This document shows positions 16,387 through 25,472 of a DNA stretch of 64,000 nucleotides, one piece after another (the stretch's first letter is position 1; the number at the start of each line of letters is the position of its first letter). The DNA is from Desulfococcus sp041737845 (GTDB lineage Bacteria > Desulfobacterota > Desulfobacteria > Desulfobacterales > Desulfococcaceae), in the NCBI RefSeq assembly GCF_041737845.1, contig NZ_JBGSQX010000146.1, positions 62,001 to 126,000 on the forward strand, in the 5' to 3' direction. The notes under the pieces were generated by a model. It made no database searches and was not told the DNA's origin. It worked only from the letters and a program-made list of their open reading frames with translations. The translations under genes were made by a program, and so were the position numbers.

Positions 16387-16953
16387 TCAGTTGCCGAGCA
16401 TCCCCTCTTTGAGGCCTTTATCCGCGGGTTTTTCGCCCAGCCAGATGGCGAAGAGGGATTTCTTGAACGCATTCCCCTGAATGGCCCCGCGAAGCTGATT
16501 TTTGTTGTAGACGCGAACCCCCTGCCCGGGGGTGTAGATGATGTCGTAAATGTCGCCCGACCTGGCATCCTCCGAAAAGCAGGCATTGAATTTTTCGATC
16601 TGCGGCGCTATAGGGGCGATGTTGCCGCCGGTGCTCTGCTGGAAACCCTCATTCCAGGTTTCGATCAGCTTCCGGCTGGATACCCCGTCATGGATGAAAT
16701 GCATGCGGATGGCCATGGGCTCCTCCGCTTCGATGATCTTCCGGGAGTCCGCGCTTCTTTCCTGAAGATACAGCGCCCCGGCGTAGACCTTGACGAAAAA
16801 CTTCTCCCTCAGACCGGCCCCGTTCAGGACCAGGGGCACGTTGCCCGCCGTAAGGGAATCCGGGAGGGTGACACCGCCGATGTCCACGGCAAAGGACAGG
16901 GTGGGAAACACCACCAGCGCAATCCATCCGATGATGGCAAGCCGTTTCAACAT
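16387..16953 (-). CDS. Chalcone-isomerase-like exported protein
   Basis: A 188-residue protein with a signal peptide (about residues 1-22, ending SFAVD). The mature part matches the bacterial chalcone isomerase-like family: GVTLPDSL, LVLNGAGLREKFFVKVYAGALYLQE, MAIRMHFIHDGVSSRKLIETWNEGF, FSEDARSGDIYDIIYTPGQGVRVYNK and FKKSLFAIWLGEKPADKGLKEGMLG. Members are periplasmic and probably bind fatty acids or related ligands rather than chalcones. ATG 16953 has AAGGAG seven bases upstream. Confidence 0.85.
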   Translation of the reverse strand: MLKRLAIIGWIALVVFPTLSFAVDIGGVTLPDSLTAGNVPLVLNGAGLREKFFVKVYAGALYLQERSADSRKIIEAEEPMAIRMHFIHDGVSSRKLIETWNEGFQQSTGGNIAPIAPQIEKFNACFSEDARSGDIYDIIYTPGQGVRVYNKNQLRGAIQGNAFKKSLFAIWLGEKPADKGLKEGMLGN

Positions 16954-16995
16954 GAAGCTACTCCTTTCAGGACCTTTCAAACCCGTTTTCGCAAC

Positions 16996-17028
16996 AAAAA
17001 TCCCCCTGCCTTTCAAGGTATGGGGGAT
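16996..17028 (-). terminator. Intrinsic terminator after the ferritin-like gene
   Basis: Read on the minus strand, ATCCCCC (17028-17022) pairs with GGGGGAT (17006-17000), followed by five T. It lies 38 bases downstream of the ferritin-like gene stop and upstream of the chalcone-isomerase-like gene, separating the two transcripts. Confidence 0.75.
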
Positions 17029-17065
17029 CGTGGCACCACATGACGGCATCCGGATCAACAGGAGA

Positions 17066-17533
17066 CTAATCTCCCATTTCGGCCATGTGATCGTCATACA
17101 TGGTTTCCAGGCCGAGTTTGTGTTTGGCCTCTTCCTGACAGAGAATCTTGAAAACCTTCTTGGCGTTCTCCGATTCCGCCTCCGCCAGCAGCTTGTTGTA
17201 AAGCTTCAGGGCATTCTCTTCCCGTTTGATGGCGATCGCCAGAATGTCACGATAGCCCATCCCGGGATTGTAGACCATGTCGTCCATGTAGTCGCTGCGC
17301 TTGATATCCTTGATCCATTTGAATTTGTAGTCCTCGACGCCTTCGGCGTATCCTTTTGACTTCAGTTCTTCAAGGATGTTGCGATGCTTTTTTTCCTCGG
17401 CCGAGAACTCGATAAGCATCTGCTTGGATCCGGACATGGATTCCTCCTTGCTGGCCGTCAGATAAAAATCCACGGCTTCCTGCTCTCTTTGGATGGCAAA
17501 GTCAATGATGTCGTTTATGCTTTCAAATTTCAT
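17066..17533 (-). CDS. Ferritin-like/rubrerythrin-family diiron protein
   Basis: A 155-residue four-helix-bundle protein without the rubredoxin domain of classical rubrerythrins. Diiron ligands fit the repeated pattern QREQEAVDFY, SAEEKKHRNILE, KREENALKLYNKL and CQEEAKHKLGLE, that is E, ExxH, E, ExxH. It may detoxify peroxide or handle iron in the cytoplasm. ATG 17533 has AAAGGAG upstream; an earlier start would add 14 residues overlapping the pyrD stop. It follows pyrD by 31 bases on the same strand. Confidence 0.85.
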   Translation of the reverse strand: MKFESINDIIDFAIQREQEAVDFYLTASKEESMSGSKQMLIEFSAEEKKHRNILEELKSKGYAEGVEDYKFKWIKDIKRSDYMDDMVYNPGMGYRDILAIAIKREENALKLYNKLLAEAESENAKKVFKILCQEEAKHKLGLETMYDDHMAEMGD

Positions 17534-17564
17534 TTCGTCTCCTTTCCAGACTGGATTGTATACA

Positions 17565-18479
17565 CTAAGTTTCAAGGCTTCCGATCAGCTCTGTCAAGCG
17601 GGAAATTCCATGATCCGCCATATAGCGTTCGATGCCCTCGACAATCTGCAATGTCGCCGTCGGATCGATGAAATTGGCGGTGCCGACCTGCACCGCGGAT
17701 GCGCCGGCGATGATGAACTCCAGGGCATCCTCCGCGGTAAAAATGCCCCCGATGCCGACCACCGGTACGCTGCTCATCCGCGCAACCTGCCAGACCATCC
17801 TGAGGGCGATGGGTTTGATGGCCGGCCCGGACAGGCCGCCCGTGATGTTGGCGATCCTGGAGCGGCGCCTGTGGACATCGATGGCCATGCCGGTGATCGT
17901 GTTGATCAGGGAGAGGGCATCCGCGCCGCCGTCGATGGCGCTCCGGGCGATCTTCGTGATGTCCGTCACATTGGGCGAGAGCTTCACCATCAGGGGCCGC
18001 GAGGTCCTGGACCGGACCGCCCGGACCACGTCTCGGGCCATCTGTTCATCGACGCCGAAGGCGATGCCGCCGGTCTTGACGTTGGGGCACGAGATATTGA
18101 GTTCGATGCCCGCGATCCCGTCAACCGCTTCGACTCTCTCCGCCAGTGCAGCGTATTCCTCGATGGTTTTTCCGTAAATGTTGACCCACGTCGGCGTCTC
18201 CAGTGTTTTCAGGAAAGGCAGCTTTCTCTCGACAAAGGCCTCGAATCCGACATTTTCAAGGCCGATGGCATTGAGCATCCCGCACGGGGTTTCGGCGATC
18301 CGGGGGGGCGGGTTGCCTTTGGAGGGAAAAAGGGAGAGCCCCTTGACGATGATCGCCCCCAGCCGGTTGAGGTCGACGAGGAGTGAATACTCCCGCCCAT
18401 ATCCGAAGGTGCCCGAAGCGGTCATGACAGGGTTTTTGAGGGCGACCCCCCCAATGTGGGTCGTCAGATCAGGCTTCAA
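17565..18479 (-). CDS. pyrD: Dihydroorotate dehydrogenase, class 1B catalytic subunit
   Basis: Oxidises dihydroorotate to orotate in pyrimidine synthesis. Motifs are LKNPVMTASGTFGYG, SLFPSKGNPPPRIAETPCGMLNAIGLEN, the active-site Cys in ELNISCPNVKTGG, PLMVKLSPNVTD, GGLSGPAIKPIALR, and GIGGIFTAEDALEFIIAGASAVQVGTA. Cys rather than Ser marks class 1. The chosen TTG 18479 is preceded by GGAAGGGA at eight bases and gives 304 residues, the usual length; the frame extends to 18569 with a non-homologous extension. Class 1B enzymes need PyrK, which is not adjacent. Confidence 0.88.
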   Translation of the reverse strand: MKPDLTTHIGGVALKNPVMTASGTFGYGREYSLLVDLNRLGAIIVKGLSLFPSKGNPPPRIAETPCGMLNAIGLENVGFEAFVERKLPFLKTLETPTWVNIYGKTIEEYAALAERVEAVDGIAGIELNISCPNVKTGGIAFGVDEQMARDVVRAVRSRTSRPLMVKLSPNVTDITKIARSAIDGGADALSLINTITGMAIDVHRRRSRIANITGGLSGPAIKPIALRMVWQVARMSSVPVVGIGGIFTAEDALEFIIAGASAVQVGTANFIDPTATLQIVEGIERYMADHGISRLTELIGSLET

Positions 18480-18834
18480 ACCGGGATTCCCTTCCGATGC
18501 TGTCGGCAAAGCATGGCTCTTTTGCGCATTCTCCAAAAAAATTCGTGAGGAACATAAGCTCCGGTACATCGTCTCAAATCAATTTAACGACTCCCAAGAT
18601 AAATCGCAAGACTATTTTTCGAAGGGCCGCGGCAGGGGCATCGGGAGGGTCGCTGACGGAGCTGCCCGGAGCCTGGCCCGGCATCCGGGGAAAATAGATT
18701 TTTTTCTTGAAAACCGCTTTACAATTCAAAAATCGGACTATATTTTGAGATATTATTATAGTACATATTCCAGAAGGTGTTTGGATATCATGCATTGACG
18801 CAGGCGTTTTATCTCTTTAAAAAGGAGACGATAT

Positions 18835-19248
18835 ATGGTGAGACCGAAAAAAAATCGGCTGGTGGCGTTCAATCCGGAAATCAGTTATTTCAAGCCGAGG
18901 GGCATCCCCATGGTGGACCTCGAGGAGGTCTCCCTGACGGTGGATGAGCGGGAGTCGATTCGACTGTCCGACCTTTTGGGCCTGTCCTACGAAGAAGCCG
19001 GACAACGCATGGGGGTTTCCCGGGCGACCTTCGGGAGAATCATCCAGCGGGCCAGAAAGGTGATTGCCGACGCGCTGATCAACGGAAAGGCCATCAACGT
19101 GGACGGCGGCAATTACACGATTATGGAAGACAACCGAATTTTCATCTGCGATGAGTGCAAATACAAGTGGGATGAACCTTTAGGCACCGGAAAACCCGAA
19201 AATTGCCCGGCCTGCAAGAGCCAGTATTTCCACCGCGTTTCCGAATAA
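18835..19248 (+). CDS. DUF134/UPF0251 helix-turn-helix protein with zinc-ribbon tail
   Basis: A 137-residue DNA-binding-type protein. Residues 1-95 match the UPF0251 family: RPKKNRLV, YFKPRGIPMVDLEEVSLTVDERESIRLSDLLGLSYEEAGQRMGVSRATFGRIIQRARKVIADAL in short motifs, a sigma70-region-4-like HTH. The tail carries CDEC and CPAC, a rubredoxin-like zinc ribbon. AAGGAG precedes ATG 18835. Such proteins often sit beside Mrp/NBP35 or dinitrogenase-cofactor-type proteins in anaerobes; the mrp-like gene follows after a 317-base structured gap. Target genes are unknown. Confidence 0.85.
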   Translation: MVRPKKNRLVAFNPEISYFKPRGIPMVDLEEVSLTVDERESIRLSDLLGLSYEEAGQRMGVSRATFGRIIQRARKVIADALINGKAINVDGGNYTIMEDNRIFICDECKYKWDEPLGTGKPENCPACKSQYFHRVSE

Positions 19249-19293
19249 GCAAAGGCATGATCCCGCGGGTCGGGGTCAAGGTTGAAAACGGGG

Positions 19294-19487
19294 GCGCAAG
19301 AGATTATATTCCCGCTTGCGATGGCGCTGAAACAGACTGGTCTGCCTCCGGGGGGAAGCCATTTCCCCGGTGCGGCCTGAAATGGTGTGTTGCGTTGTCC
19401 GGGCAGTGCGGAGCCCTCCCGGACGGTGACAAGAGGCGGAAAGAGCCATTGACGGGGACCCCTTGCAGTGGATTTCCGTCTCTTTTT
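19294..19487 (+). ncRNA. Candidate structured RNA leader upstream of the mrp-like gene
   Basis: In 194 bases five stem-loops can be drawn: CGCAAG/CTTGCG (19295-19300 with 19315-19320); CAGAC/GTCTG (19333-19344, essentially a short palindrome); CCGGGG with GU extension (19348-19356 with 19362-19370, 5-base loop); GTCCGGG/CCCGGAC (19397-19403 with 19418-19424); and AGAGGCGGAAA/TTTCCGTCTCT with one GU (19432-19442 with 19473-19483) followed by five T (19483-19487). The last looks like an intrinsic terminator 78 bases before the mrp start. No known riboswitch class was recognised. The 19249-19565 gap has no other content. Confidence 0.5.
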
Positions 19488-19565
19488 CGTTTGGCGCCGG
19501 GCAGTTCCCGTAGCCCCGTGCAGAGGCTTTGAGAAGCCTAATTTTTCAATTCAGGGAGATGTAAA

Positions 19566-20405
19566 ATGGAAATGATCACCGGCGGCGGATGTAAATCGTC
19601 CGAGCAAAAGCAGAAACAGTCTGAACAGGATGAGGCCCTCCAGGATTCTCTTGACAAAATCAAGAATATATACTTGGTCATGAGCGGCAAAGGCGGCGTG
19701 GGAAAGACGAGCGTGTCGGTCAATATCGCCATGGCGCTTGCCAAAAAAGGCTACAAGGTGGGCATCATGGATGTGGACATCCACGGGCCGGACGTGCCCA
19801 GAATGCTGGGTATCCAGAAAGAGATGCTGGGCATCAACGCCAACCGGAAGCTCACGCCGCTGGCCTACTCCGATAACCTGTCGGCGGTCTCCATCGAATC
19901 GCTCAGCGCCAGCAAAGACGACGCCATCATCTGGCGGGGACCCATGAAGCACTCGGTCATACGCCAGTTCATATCGGACGTGGAGTGGGGCGAGCTGGAT
20001 TATCTGATCATCGACTCGCCTCCGGGGACCGGCGATGAACCCCTGAGCGTGGCCCAGACGATTTCGGGCGCGAAAGCGGTCATCGTCACCACGCCCCAGG
20101 AGGTTTCCCTGGCGGATGTTCGAAAGTCCATCAATTTCTGCAGGACCATCAAGATGGAGATCTTCGGCCTCATCGAAAACATGAGCGGGTTTGCATGCCC
20201 TCATTGCGGTGAAGCCATCGATGTGTTCGGCACCGGCGGCGGCGAGAAGACCGCCCGGGACTTCGGCATCCGGTTCCTGGGCAGGATACCCTTCGAACCC
20301 AAAATCGTGGCCTGCGGCGATTCCGGCACCTGTTACCAGGAGACCTACAAGGAGTCGCCCGTCACCCGGGCGTTCGCCAGCGTTGCGGAGCAGATGGCGG
20401 GGTGA
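19566..20405 (+). CDS. Mrp/NBP35-family P-loop ATPase (Fe-S carrier)
   Basis: A 279-residue cytoplasmic ATPase. After a short Cys-containing N terminus (GGGCKSSEQ) comes the deviant Walker A KGGVGKTSVSVNIAMALA, the MDVDIHGPDVPRMLG motif, IIDSPPGTGDEPLSVAQ, VTTPQEVSLADVRKSINFC, and the conserved cluster-binding FACPHCGEAIDVFGTGGGE. Members scaffold and transfer 4Fe-4S clusters to apoproteins. The gene is downstream of DUF134 and a structured leader. The lone N-terminal Cys resembles ferredoxin-like N-terminal motifs of NBP35 but has too few cysteines. Confidence 0.9.
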   Translation: MEMITGGGCKSSEQKQKQSEQDEALQDSLDKIKNIYLVMSGKGGVGKTSVSVNIAMALAKKGYKVGIMDVDIHGPDVPRMLGIQKEMLGINANRKLTPLAYSDNLSAVSIESLSASKDDAIIWRGPMKHSVIRQFISDVEWGELDYLIIDSPPGTGDEPLSVAQTISGAKAVIVTTPQEVSLADVRKSINFCRTIKMEIFGLIENMSGFACPHCGEAIDVFGTGGGEKTARDFGIRFLGRIPFEPKIVACGDSGTCYQETYKESPVTRAFASVAEQMAG

Positions 20406-20474
20406 GGCGGCAGGCATCCGCGAGCCGCCTGCGGTGCCTCGCGGACAGCCGGGAACGCACCCGGCAGGAGCAGC

Positions 20475-21239
20475 ATGGAAGAAATCGTTTATTTCAAAAA
20501 CCTTGAAGGTGAAACCCTGGCCGGAACCCTTCACCTTCCGGCGCAGCCCGCCCCGGAGGGTGTCATTTTCGGCCATTGCTTTACCTGCTCCAGGCATACC
20601 TCCATCCTGAGGGATACGGCCACGAAACTGGCGGAGCGGGGGATTGCTTCCCTTCGGTTCGATTTTTCCGGAAACGGGCAGAGCGGCGGCGATTTTATCA
20701 ACACCGCCTATACCCGCCATATCCGGGAGATGACGCAGGCACAGCGCTTCCTTTCAGACAGGGGGATATCCCGGTTCGGTCTCGCCGGCCACAGCATGGG
20801 GGCCGCCGTTTCGATCCTGGCCGGCTCCCGGATGGAAACCGTCGACGGCATCTGCGCGTTTTCCGGGCGCTTGGGCGGTCTGGACCCCGAAGGCGGCTTT
20901 ACGTCCGAACAGATCTCCGAACTGAGGGAAACCGGTCGGGTGGCCTTTCAGAGCAGGGGCCGCCGCCTGGAACTTCCCGGCGCTTTCTTCGAGGACGCCG
21001 CCCGATACGACATCCTCCAGACCATCGCGTCGCTCGCCCCTCCCCTTCTGATCGTCCACGGCGACCGGGACGAAATCATCCCGGTGTGGAACGCCCGCGC
21101 GGCGAAAGCCAGGAACGACCGGGCGACGCTCGAGATCATCGCGGGGGCGGACCATATGTATGGCGATGCAGCACTGCGCGACAAGGTCGCAGCCCTTGCG
21201 GCGGACTGGTTCCGGAAGTGCTTCGACGGTCCGCGCTGA
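20475..21239 (+). CDS. Alpha/beta hydrolase
   Basis: A 254-residue serine hydrolase with LRFDFSGNGQSGGDF, the nucleophile elbow LAGHSMGAAV, the acid HGDRDEIIPV and the base GADHMYGD. A GHCFTCSR segment near residue 33 is shared with a family of osmotically or redox-linked hydrolases that are sometimes fused to OsmC. Substrate unknown. It starts 69 bases after the mrp-like gene, preceded by GGAGCAGC, and may be cotranscribed with it. Confidence 0.8.
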   Translation: MEEIVYFKNLEGETLAGTLHLPAQPAPEGVIFGHCFTCSRHTSILRDTATKLAERGIASLRFDFSGNGQSGGDFINTAYTRHIREMTQAQRFLSDRGISRFGLAGHSMGAAVSILAGSRMETVDGICAFSGRLGGLDPEGGFTSEQISELRETGRVAFQSRGRRLELPGAFFEDAARYDILQTIASLAPPLLIVHGDRDEIIPVWNARAAKARNDRATLEIIAGADHMYGDAALRDKVAALAADWFRKCFDGPR

Positions 21240-21317
21240 CCGACCGCGTCTGATTCTGTTGACACAACCCCATACAATTCATAACCGTTCCCATCCCAAC
21301 GGGCAGAGGTGACCAAG

Positions 21318-24104
21318 ATGGATATCCCCGAAACGATGAACCTGGACTATATCGACGCGCAGTACCAGCGATGGAAAGCCGAGCCCCAAGCCCTCAGCCG
21401 GGACTGGCAGATCTTCTTCCGCGGATTCGAGATCGCGGGCGTCGAGGACCTGAAACCCGTCCCCGCGGAAGCGCCGGCCGCGCCGGCGGCCGCAACCGAG
21501 GCGGGCCTTCCTCTCGACGCCTGCACCCTCGACAAGGCTCTCCTGCAGTCCCGGGTCGAAGCCCTCAAATACCGCTATCGCGACATGGGGCATCTCCTGG
21601 CCTGCCTCGATCCGCTGGCGGCCTGCCCCACGGACCATCCCCTTCTCGCGCTCTCATCCCTGGGCCTTACCCCCGAGGATCTGAACACCGAATTTTACAC
21701 CCGGCGGTTCTCGAAAACCCTGAGCGCGCCCCTGAAGGATATCCTCCGGGAACTCCGCGAAACCTATTGCCGGTCCGTAGGGGTGGAATACATGCATCTC
21801 CAGGATCCGGACGAGCGCCGGTGGCTTCAGGACCGCATGGAGCCGACCCGAAACCGGCCCGATCTTTCACCGGACGAGCGGCGCCGCATCCTCAGCAAAC
21901 TCTATCAGGCCGCTGTTTTTGAGACTTTTCTTCATAAAAAATACATGGGTCAGACCCGGTTTTCCTTGGAAGGGGCCGAATCCCTCATCCCCCTCCTGGA
22001 TGCCCTGTTCCTTCACGGGTCCGACGCCGGCATGACCGAGATCATCCTGGGCATGGCGCACCGGGGCCGGCTCAACGTCCTCTCGAACGTGCTCCTCAAG
22101 AGCTACGAGGAGATCTTCCGGGAGTTTATCAACACCTACAATCCCGAAAGCCTTGTGGGTGCCGGAGACGTCAAATACCACAACGGGTTTCTCGCGGACC
22201 TGACCCTGGCGAATCAACGGCGGGTCCGGGCCTTCCTCGTGAACAATCCCAGCCATCTGGAATCGGTCGATCCGGTGGTCGAGGGCATCGCCTTCGCCCG
22301 CCAGGACCTTCTCGAAAACGGCCCGCGCAGCCGGGTGCTGCCGCTTCTGATCCACGGGGACTCCGCCTTCGCCGGCCAGGGCATCGTCACCGAAACCCTC
22401 AACCTGTCCCAACTGGAAGGGTATAAGACTGAAGGGACCGTCCATATCATCGTCAACAACCAGATCGGCTACACCACCCTTCCGGAGAACGCCCGCTCGA
22501 CCCGGTATTCCACCGATGTCGCCAAGATGCTGATGGTGCCCATCTTTCACGTCCACGGGGAGAACCCCGAAGCCGTCGTCCATGTGGCCAGGCTGGCCCT
22601 GGACTACCGCACGGCCTTCGGCAAGGACGTCATCATCGACATGGTCTGTTACCGGAGGTTCGGCCACAACGAGGGGGACGAGCCCTATTTCACCCAGCCC
22701 GCCATGTATGAACGCATCCGGGAGCGTCCCCCGATCCACAGGATATATACCGATCGGTTGATCGAAAACGGCGACATCGATGCGGACGGCGCGGCGGGTA
22801 TCGAGGACGGCATCACCCAGTGCCTGGAAGAGGCATTCCACGCCGCCCGGGAGAACCCCACGGTTTTTCCCGTTCCCCGGTTTTATGAAAACTGGGGGGA
22901 ATATCACGGCAATTACGCCTTTGAGCCGGTGGAGACCGTCGTTTCCGCCGAAACCCTGGCGGCCCTGGCAAAAGACCTGACCACCTTTCCATCCGGGTTC
23001 ACCCCCCATCCCAAGCTCCTGCGGCTCCTGGAAAAGCGGCGGGAAAGCGTTGAAGCCGGTCAGGGCATCGACTGGGCCAACGCTGAATCCCTGGCCTTCG
23101 CCTCCCTGCTGTCGGAAGGCCATTTCATCCGCCTGAGCGGCCAGGACAGCGGTCGTGGCACCTTCAGCCAGCGACACAGCGTCATCATGGACGTCAAGAC
23201 CGGCCTCCCCCATATCCCCTTGAAAGGCGTCTGCCGGGGCAGGGCCGACTTCAGCGTGCTCAACAGTTCCCTGTCCGAAGCCGGGGTCCTGGGGTTCGAT
23301 TACGGCTATTCCGTCATCCGGCCCGAGGGGCTGACCCTGTGGGAGGCCCAGTTCGGCGATTTCGCCAACAACGCACAGGGCATCATCGATCTTTACATCG
23401 TGAGCGGCGAGACCAAGTGGCAGCGGCTTTCAGGGCTGGTCATGCTCCTGCCCCACGGATGGGAGGGGTTGGGGCCGGAGCACTCCAGCGCCCGGCTGGA
23501 GCGCTTTCTTCTTCTCTGCGCCCACGACAATATCCAGGTCTGCAACCCGACGACCCCGGCCCAGTATTTCCATCTCCTGCGACGGCAGGTGAAAAGCCCC
23601 TGGCGCAAACCCCTGATCCTGATGACCCCCAAAAGCCTGCTGCGCCATCCCCGAGCCGTTTCCGCCATCGGCGATTTCACCCGGGGGACCTTCCGCGAAG
23701 TGATCGACGACCCGGCGGCCATTGAAAAGTCCCGCCGGGTGATTCTCTGCAGCGGAAAGATCTATTACCAGCTTCTGGAACGCCGCGATAGCCTCAAGGC
23801 CTATGACATCGCCATTGTGCGCGTCGAGCAGTTATACCCCTTCCCCCGGGAAGCGCTGGAGGGGATCGCCCTGAAATACCAGAAAGCCGAGCAGTGGATC
23901 TGGGTTCAAGAGGGCCCCAAAAACATGGAGGCTTGGCAGTTCATGAGGCCGAGGCTGGAGGAGATCATCGGCAAGGCCCCCTCCTACGTCGGCAGGAACC
24001 CCTCGGCCAGCCCGGCCACCGGCTTCGCCAATATCTACAAACAGGAGCAGGGCCTGCTTCCGGACCAGGCCGTGGGCCAGCTCTCCGGCATTCAAACGGG
24101 CTGA
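21318..24104 (+). CDS. sucA: 2-oxoglutarate dehydrogenase E1 component
   Basis: A 928-residue thiamine-diphosphate enzyme that decarboxylates 2-oxoglutarate and succinylates the lipoyl arm of SucB. Visible are the N-terminal NLDYIDAQYQRW and SRDWQIFF, the GMAHRGRLNVL motif, HGDSAFAGQGIVTETLNLSQ, the ThDP motif with GENPEAVVHVARLALDYR, RFGHNEGDEP, and C-terminal FNSSLSEAGVLGFDYGYS-like, LLPHGWEGLGPEHSSARLERFL and MTPKSLLRHP signatures. ATG 21318 with AGAGGTGA upstream is preferred to GTG 21309. The complete length and the sucB and lpd genes behind it point to a functional complex. Confidence 0.95.
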   Translation: MDIPETMNLDYIDAQYQRWKAEPQALSRDWQIFFRGFEIAGVEDLKPVPAEAPAAPAAATEAGLPLDACTLDKALLQSRVEALKYRYRDMGHLLACLDPLAACPTDHPLLALSSLGLTPEDLNTEFYTRRFSKTLSAPLKDILRELRETYCRSVGVEYMHLQDPDERRWLQDRMEPTRNRPDLSPDERRRILSKLYQAAVFETFLHKKYMGQTRFSLEGAESLIPLLDALFLHGSDAGMTEIILGMAHRGRLNVLSNVLLKSYEEIFREFINTYNPESLVGAGDVKYHNGFLADLTLANQRRVRAFLVNNPSHLESVDPVVEGIAFARQDLLENGPRSRVLPLLIHGDSAFAGQGIVTETLNLSQLEGYKTEGTVHIIVNNQIGYTTLPENARSTRYSTDVAKMLMVPIFHVHGENPEAVVHVARLALDYRTAFGKDVIIDMVCYRRFGHNEGDEPYFTQPAMYERIRERPPIHRIYTDRLIENGDIDADGAAGIEDGITQCLEEAFHAARENPTVFPVPRFYENWGEYHGNYAFEPVETVVSAETLAALAKDLTTFPSGFTPHPKLLRLLEKRRESVEAGQGIDWANAESLAFASLLSEGHFIRLSGQDSGRGTFSQRHSVIMDVKTGLPHIPLKGVCRGRADFSVLNSSLSEAGVLGFDYGYSVIRPEGLTLWEAQFGDFANNAQGIIDLYIVSGETKWQRLSGLVMLLPHGWEGLGPEHSSARLERFLLLCAHDNIQVCNPTTPAQYFHLLRRQVKSPWRKPLILMTPKSLLRHPRAVSAIGDFTRGTFREVIDDPAAIEKSRRVILCSGKIYYQLLERRDSLKAYDIAIVRVEQLYPFPREALEGIALKYQKAEQWIWVQEGPKNMEAWQFMRPRLEEIIGKAPSYVGRNPSASPATGFANIYKQEQGLLPDQAVGQLSGIQTG

Positions 24105-24136
24105 CCTGAACAGTCTTTCAAAACGAAGGAGCAACC

Positions 24137-25471
24137 ATGGCAGTAGAGATCAAAATCCCCGGCGTCGGGGAGTCGGTTCAGGAAGCGATTCTGGCCCAGT
24201 GGTACAAGGCGGATGGAGAGACGGTGAAAAGAGAGGATCCGCTTTTCGTGATCGAGACGGACAAGGTCACCCTGGAGGTGGTGGCAGAGGCTGACGGGGT
24301 ATTGAAAATCCTGGTGCGGGAAGGGGAAACCGTGGCCATCGGGACGGTGGTTGGCACCATCTTGACCGGCGGCGAGGCTGCCGCAGAAACGCCTGCGCCT
24401 CCGAAAGAGGCAGCCCCTGAGGCAATCAAAGATCGACCGGATCGCAGGGCTGAAGCGGCACCGCCCGGCAAAAAGCTTCCGGAAAAAGCAGCGCCCGTGA
24501 AGGCGCCGGGGGAAAAAACCGAAAAACCGCCCCGGGAAGCGGAAACCCCACGGGAAGCGCCTCAGGCGGCTCCGGAGGCCGGGGGAGACGAGGCGGATCT
24601 GTCGCCCTCGGTCCGGCGGCTTGCGGCCCTTCACCGCATCGATCCCGGCCGGATCAAGGGGAGCGGGCCCGGCGGGCGCATCACCAAGGGGGATGTCCTC
24701 CTTTACCTGGAGGCCCGGGCTGCGGCGCCGGACAAGGCCCCGTCCGCTCCCGCCGCCCCCGCCGGGGCATCCCCGGCCGTCGAACGGAAGCCCATGAGCC
24801 CCATCCGCAAGCGGATCGCCGCCCGCCTTCTTGAGGCCAAACAGAATACGGCCATGCTGACCACCTTCAACGACATCGACATGAGCCGGACCATGGAGAT
24901 CCGGTCCCGGTACAAGGATGAATTCAAGAAAAAGCACGACGTGGCCCTGGGATTCATGTCCTTCTTCATCCAGGCCTCGGTCCGGGCGCTCATGGAGTTT
25001 CCCCAGATCAACGCCTTCATCGACGGCGACGACATCGTGTTTCACCATTATTACCATATCGGCATCGCCGTGGGGTCGCCCCGGGGCCTGGTCGTACCGG
25101 TCATCCGGGACGCCGACCGCATGGGCTTCGCGGACATCGAGCGGGCGATCATCGATTACGTGGCCAAGATCCAGGAGAACCGCCTGGAGCTTTCCGATCT
25201 CGAAGGGGCGACCTTCACCATCACCAACGGCGGCGTTTTCGGGTCGCTCCTGAGCACGCCGATTTTGAACCCGCCCCAGAGCGGCATCCTGGGGATGCAC
25301 CGGATCGAGAAGCGCCCGGTCGTCATCGATAACGAGATCGTCATCCGCCCCATGATGTACGTGGCCCTGAGCTACGACCACCGGATCGTCGACGGCCGGG
25401 AGGCGGTGACATTCCTGAAACGCATCAAGGAGATGGTCGAAAACCCGGAACGCATGCTGATGGAGGTCTGA
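24137..25471 (+). CDS. sucB: Dihydrolipoyllysine succinyltransferase (E2 of 2-oxoglutarate dehydrogenase)
   Basis: A 444-residue E2. Residues 1-80 form a lipoyl domain with the lipoylation site ETDKVTLEV. A long Ala/Pro/Glu-rich linker follows (about 85-155), then a peripheral-subunit-binding domain (LSPSVRRLAALHRIDPGRIKGSGPGGRITKGDV), a second linker, and the catalytic domain with MTTFND-type sequence, FPQINAFIDGDDIVFHHYYHIGIAV and the active-site SYDHRIVDGREAVTFL. AAGGAG precedes the ATG and the gene starts 32 bases after sucA. The catalytic motifs match the succinyl rather than the acetyl subtype. Confidence 0.95.
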   Translation: MAVEIKIPGVGESVQEAILAQWYKADGETVKREDPLFVIETDKVTLEVVAEADGVLKILVREGETVAIGTVVGTILTGGEAAAETPAPPKEAAPEAIKDRPDRRAEAAPPGKKLPEKAAPVKAPGEKTEKPPREAETPREAPQAAPEAGGDEADLSPSVRRLAALHRIDPGRIKGSGPGGRITKGDVLLYLEARAAAPDKAPSAPAAPAGASPAVERKPMSPIRKRIAARLLEAKQNTAMLTTFNDIDMSRTMEIRSRYKDEFKKKHDVALGFMSFFIQASVRALMEFPQINAFIDGDDIVFHHYYHIGIAVGSPRGLVVPVIRDADRMGFADIERAIIDYVAKIQENRLELSDLEGATFTITNGGVFGSLLSTPILNPPQSGILGMHRIEKRPVVIDNEIVIRPMMYVALSYDHRIVDGREAVTFLKRIKEMVENPERMLMEV

Positions 25472-25472
25472 T

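Noticed and set aside
21867..23213. A 448-codon open frame on the minus strand
   Set aside because: Lies entirely opposite sucA, whose motifs are clear. No family features in the antisense product.
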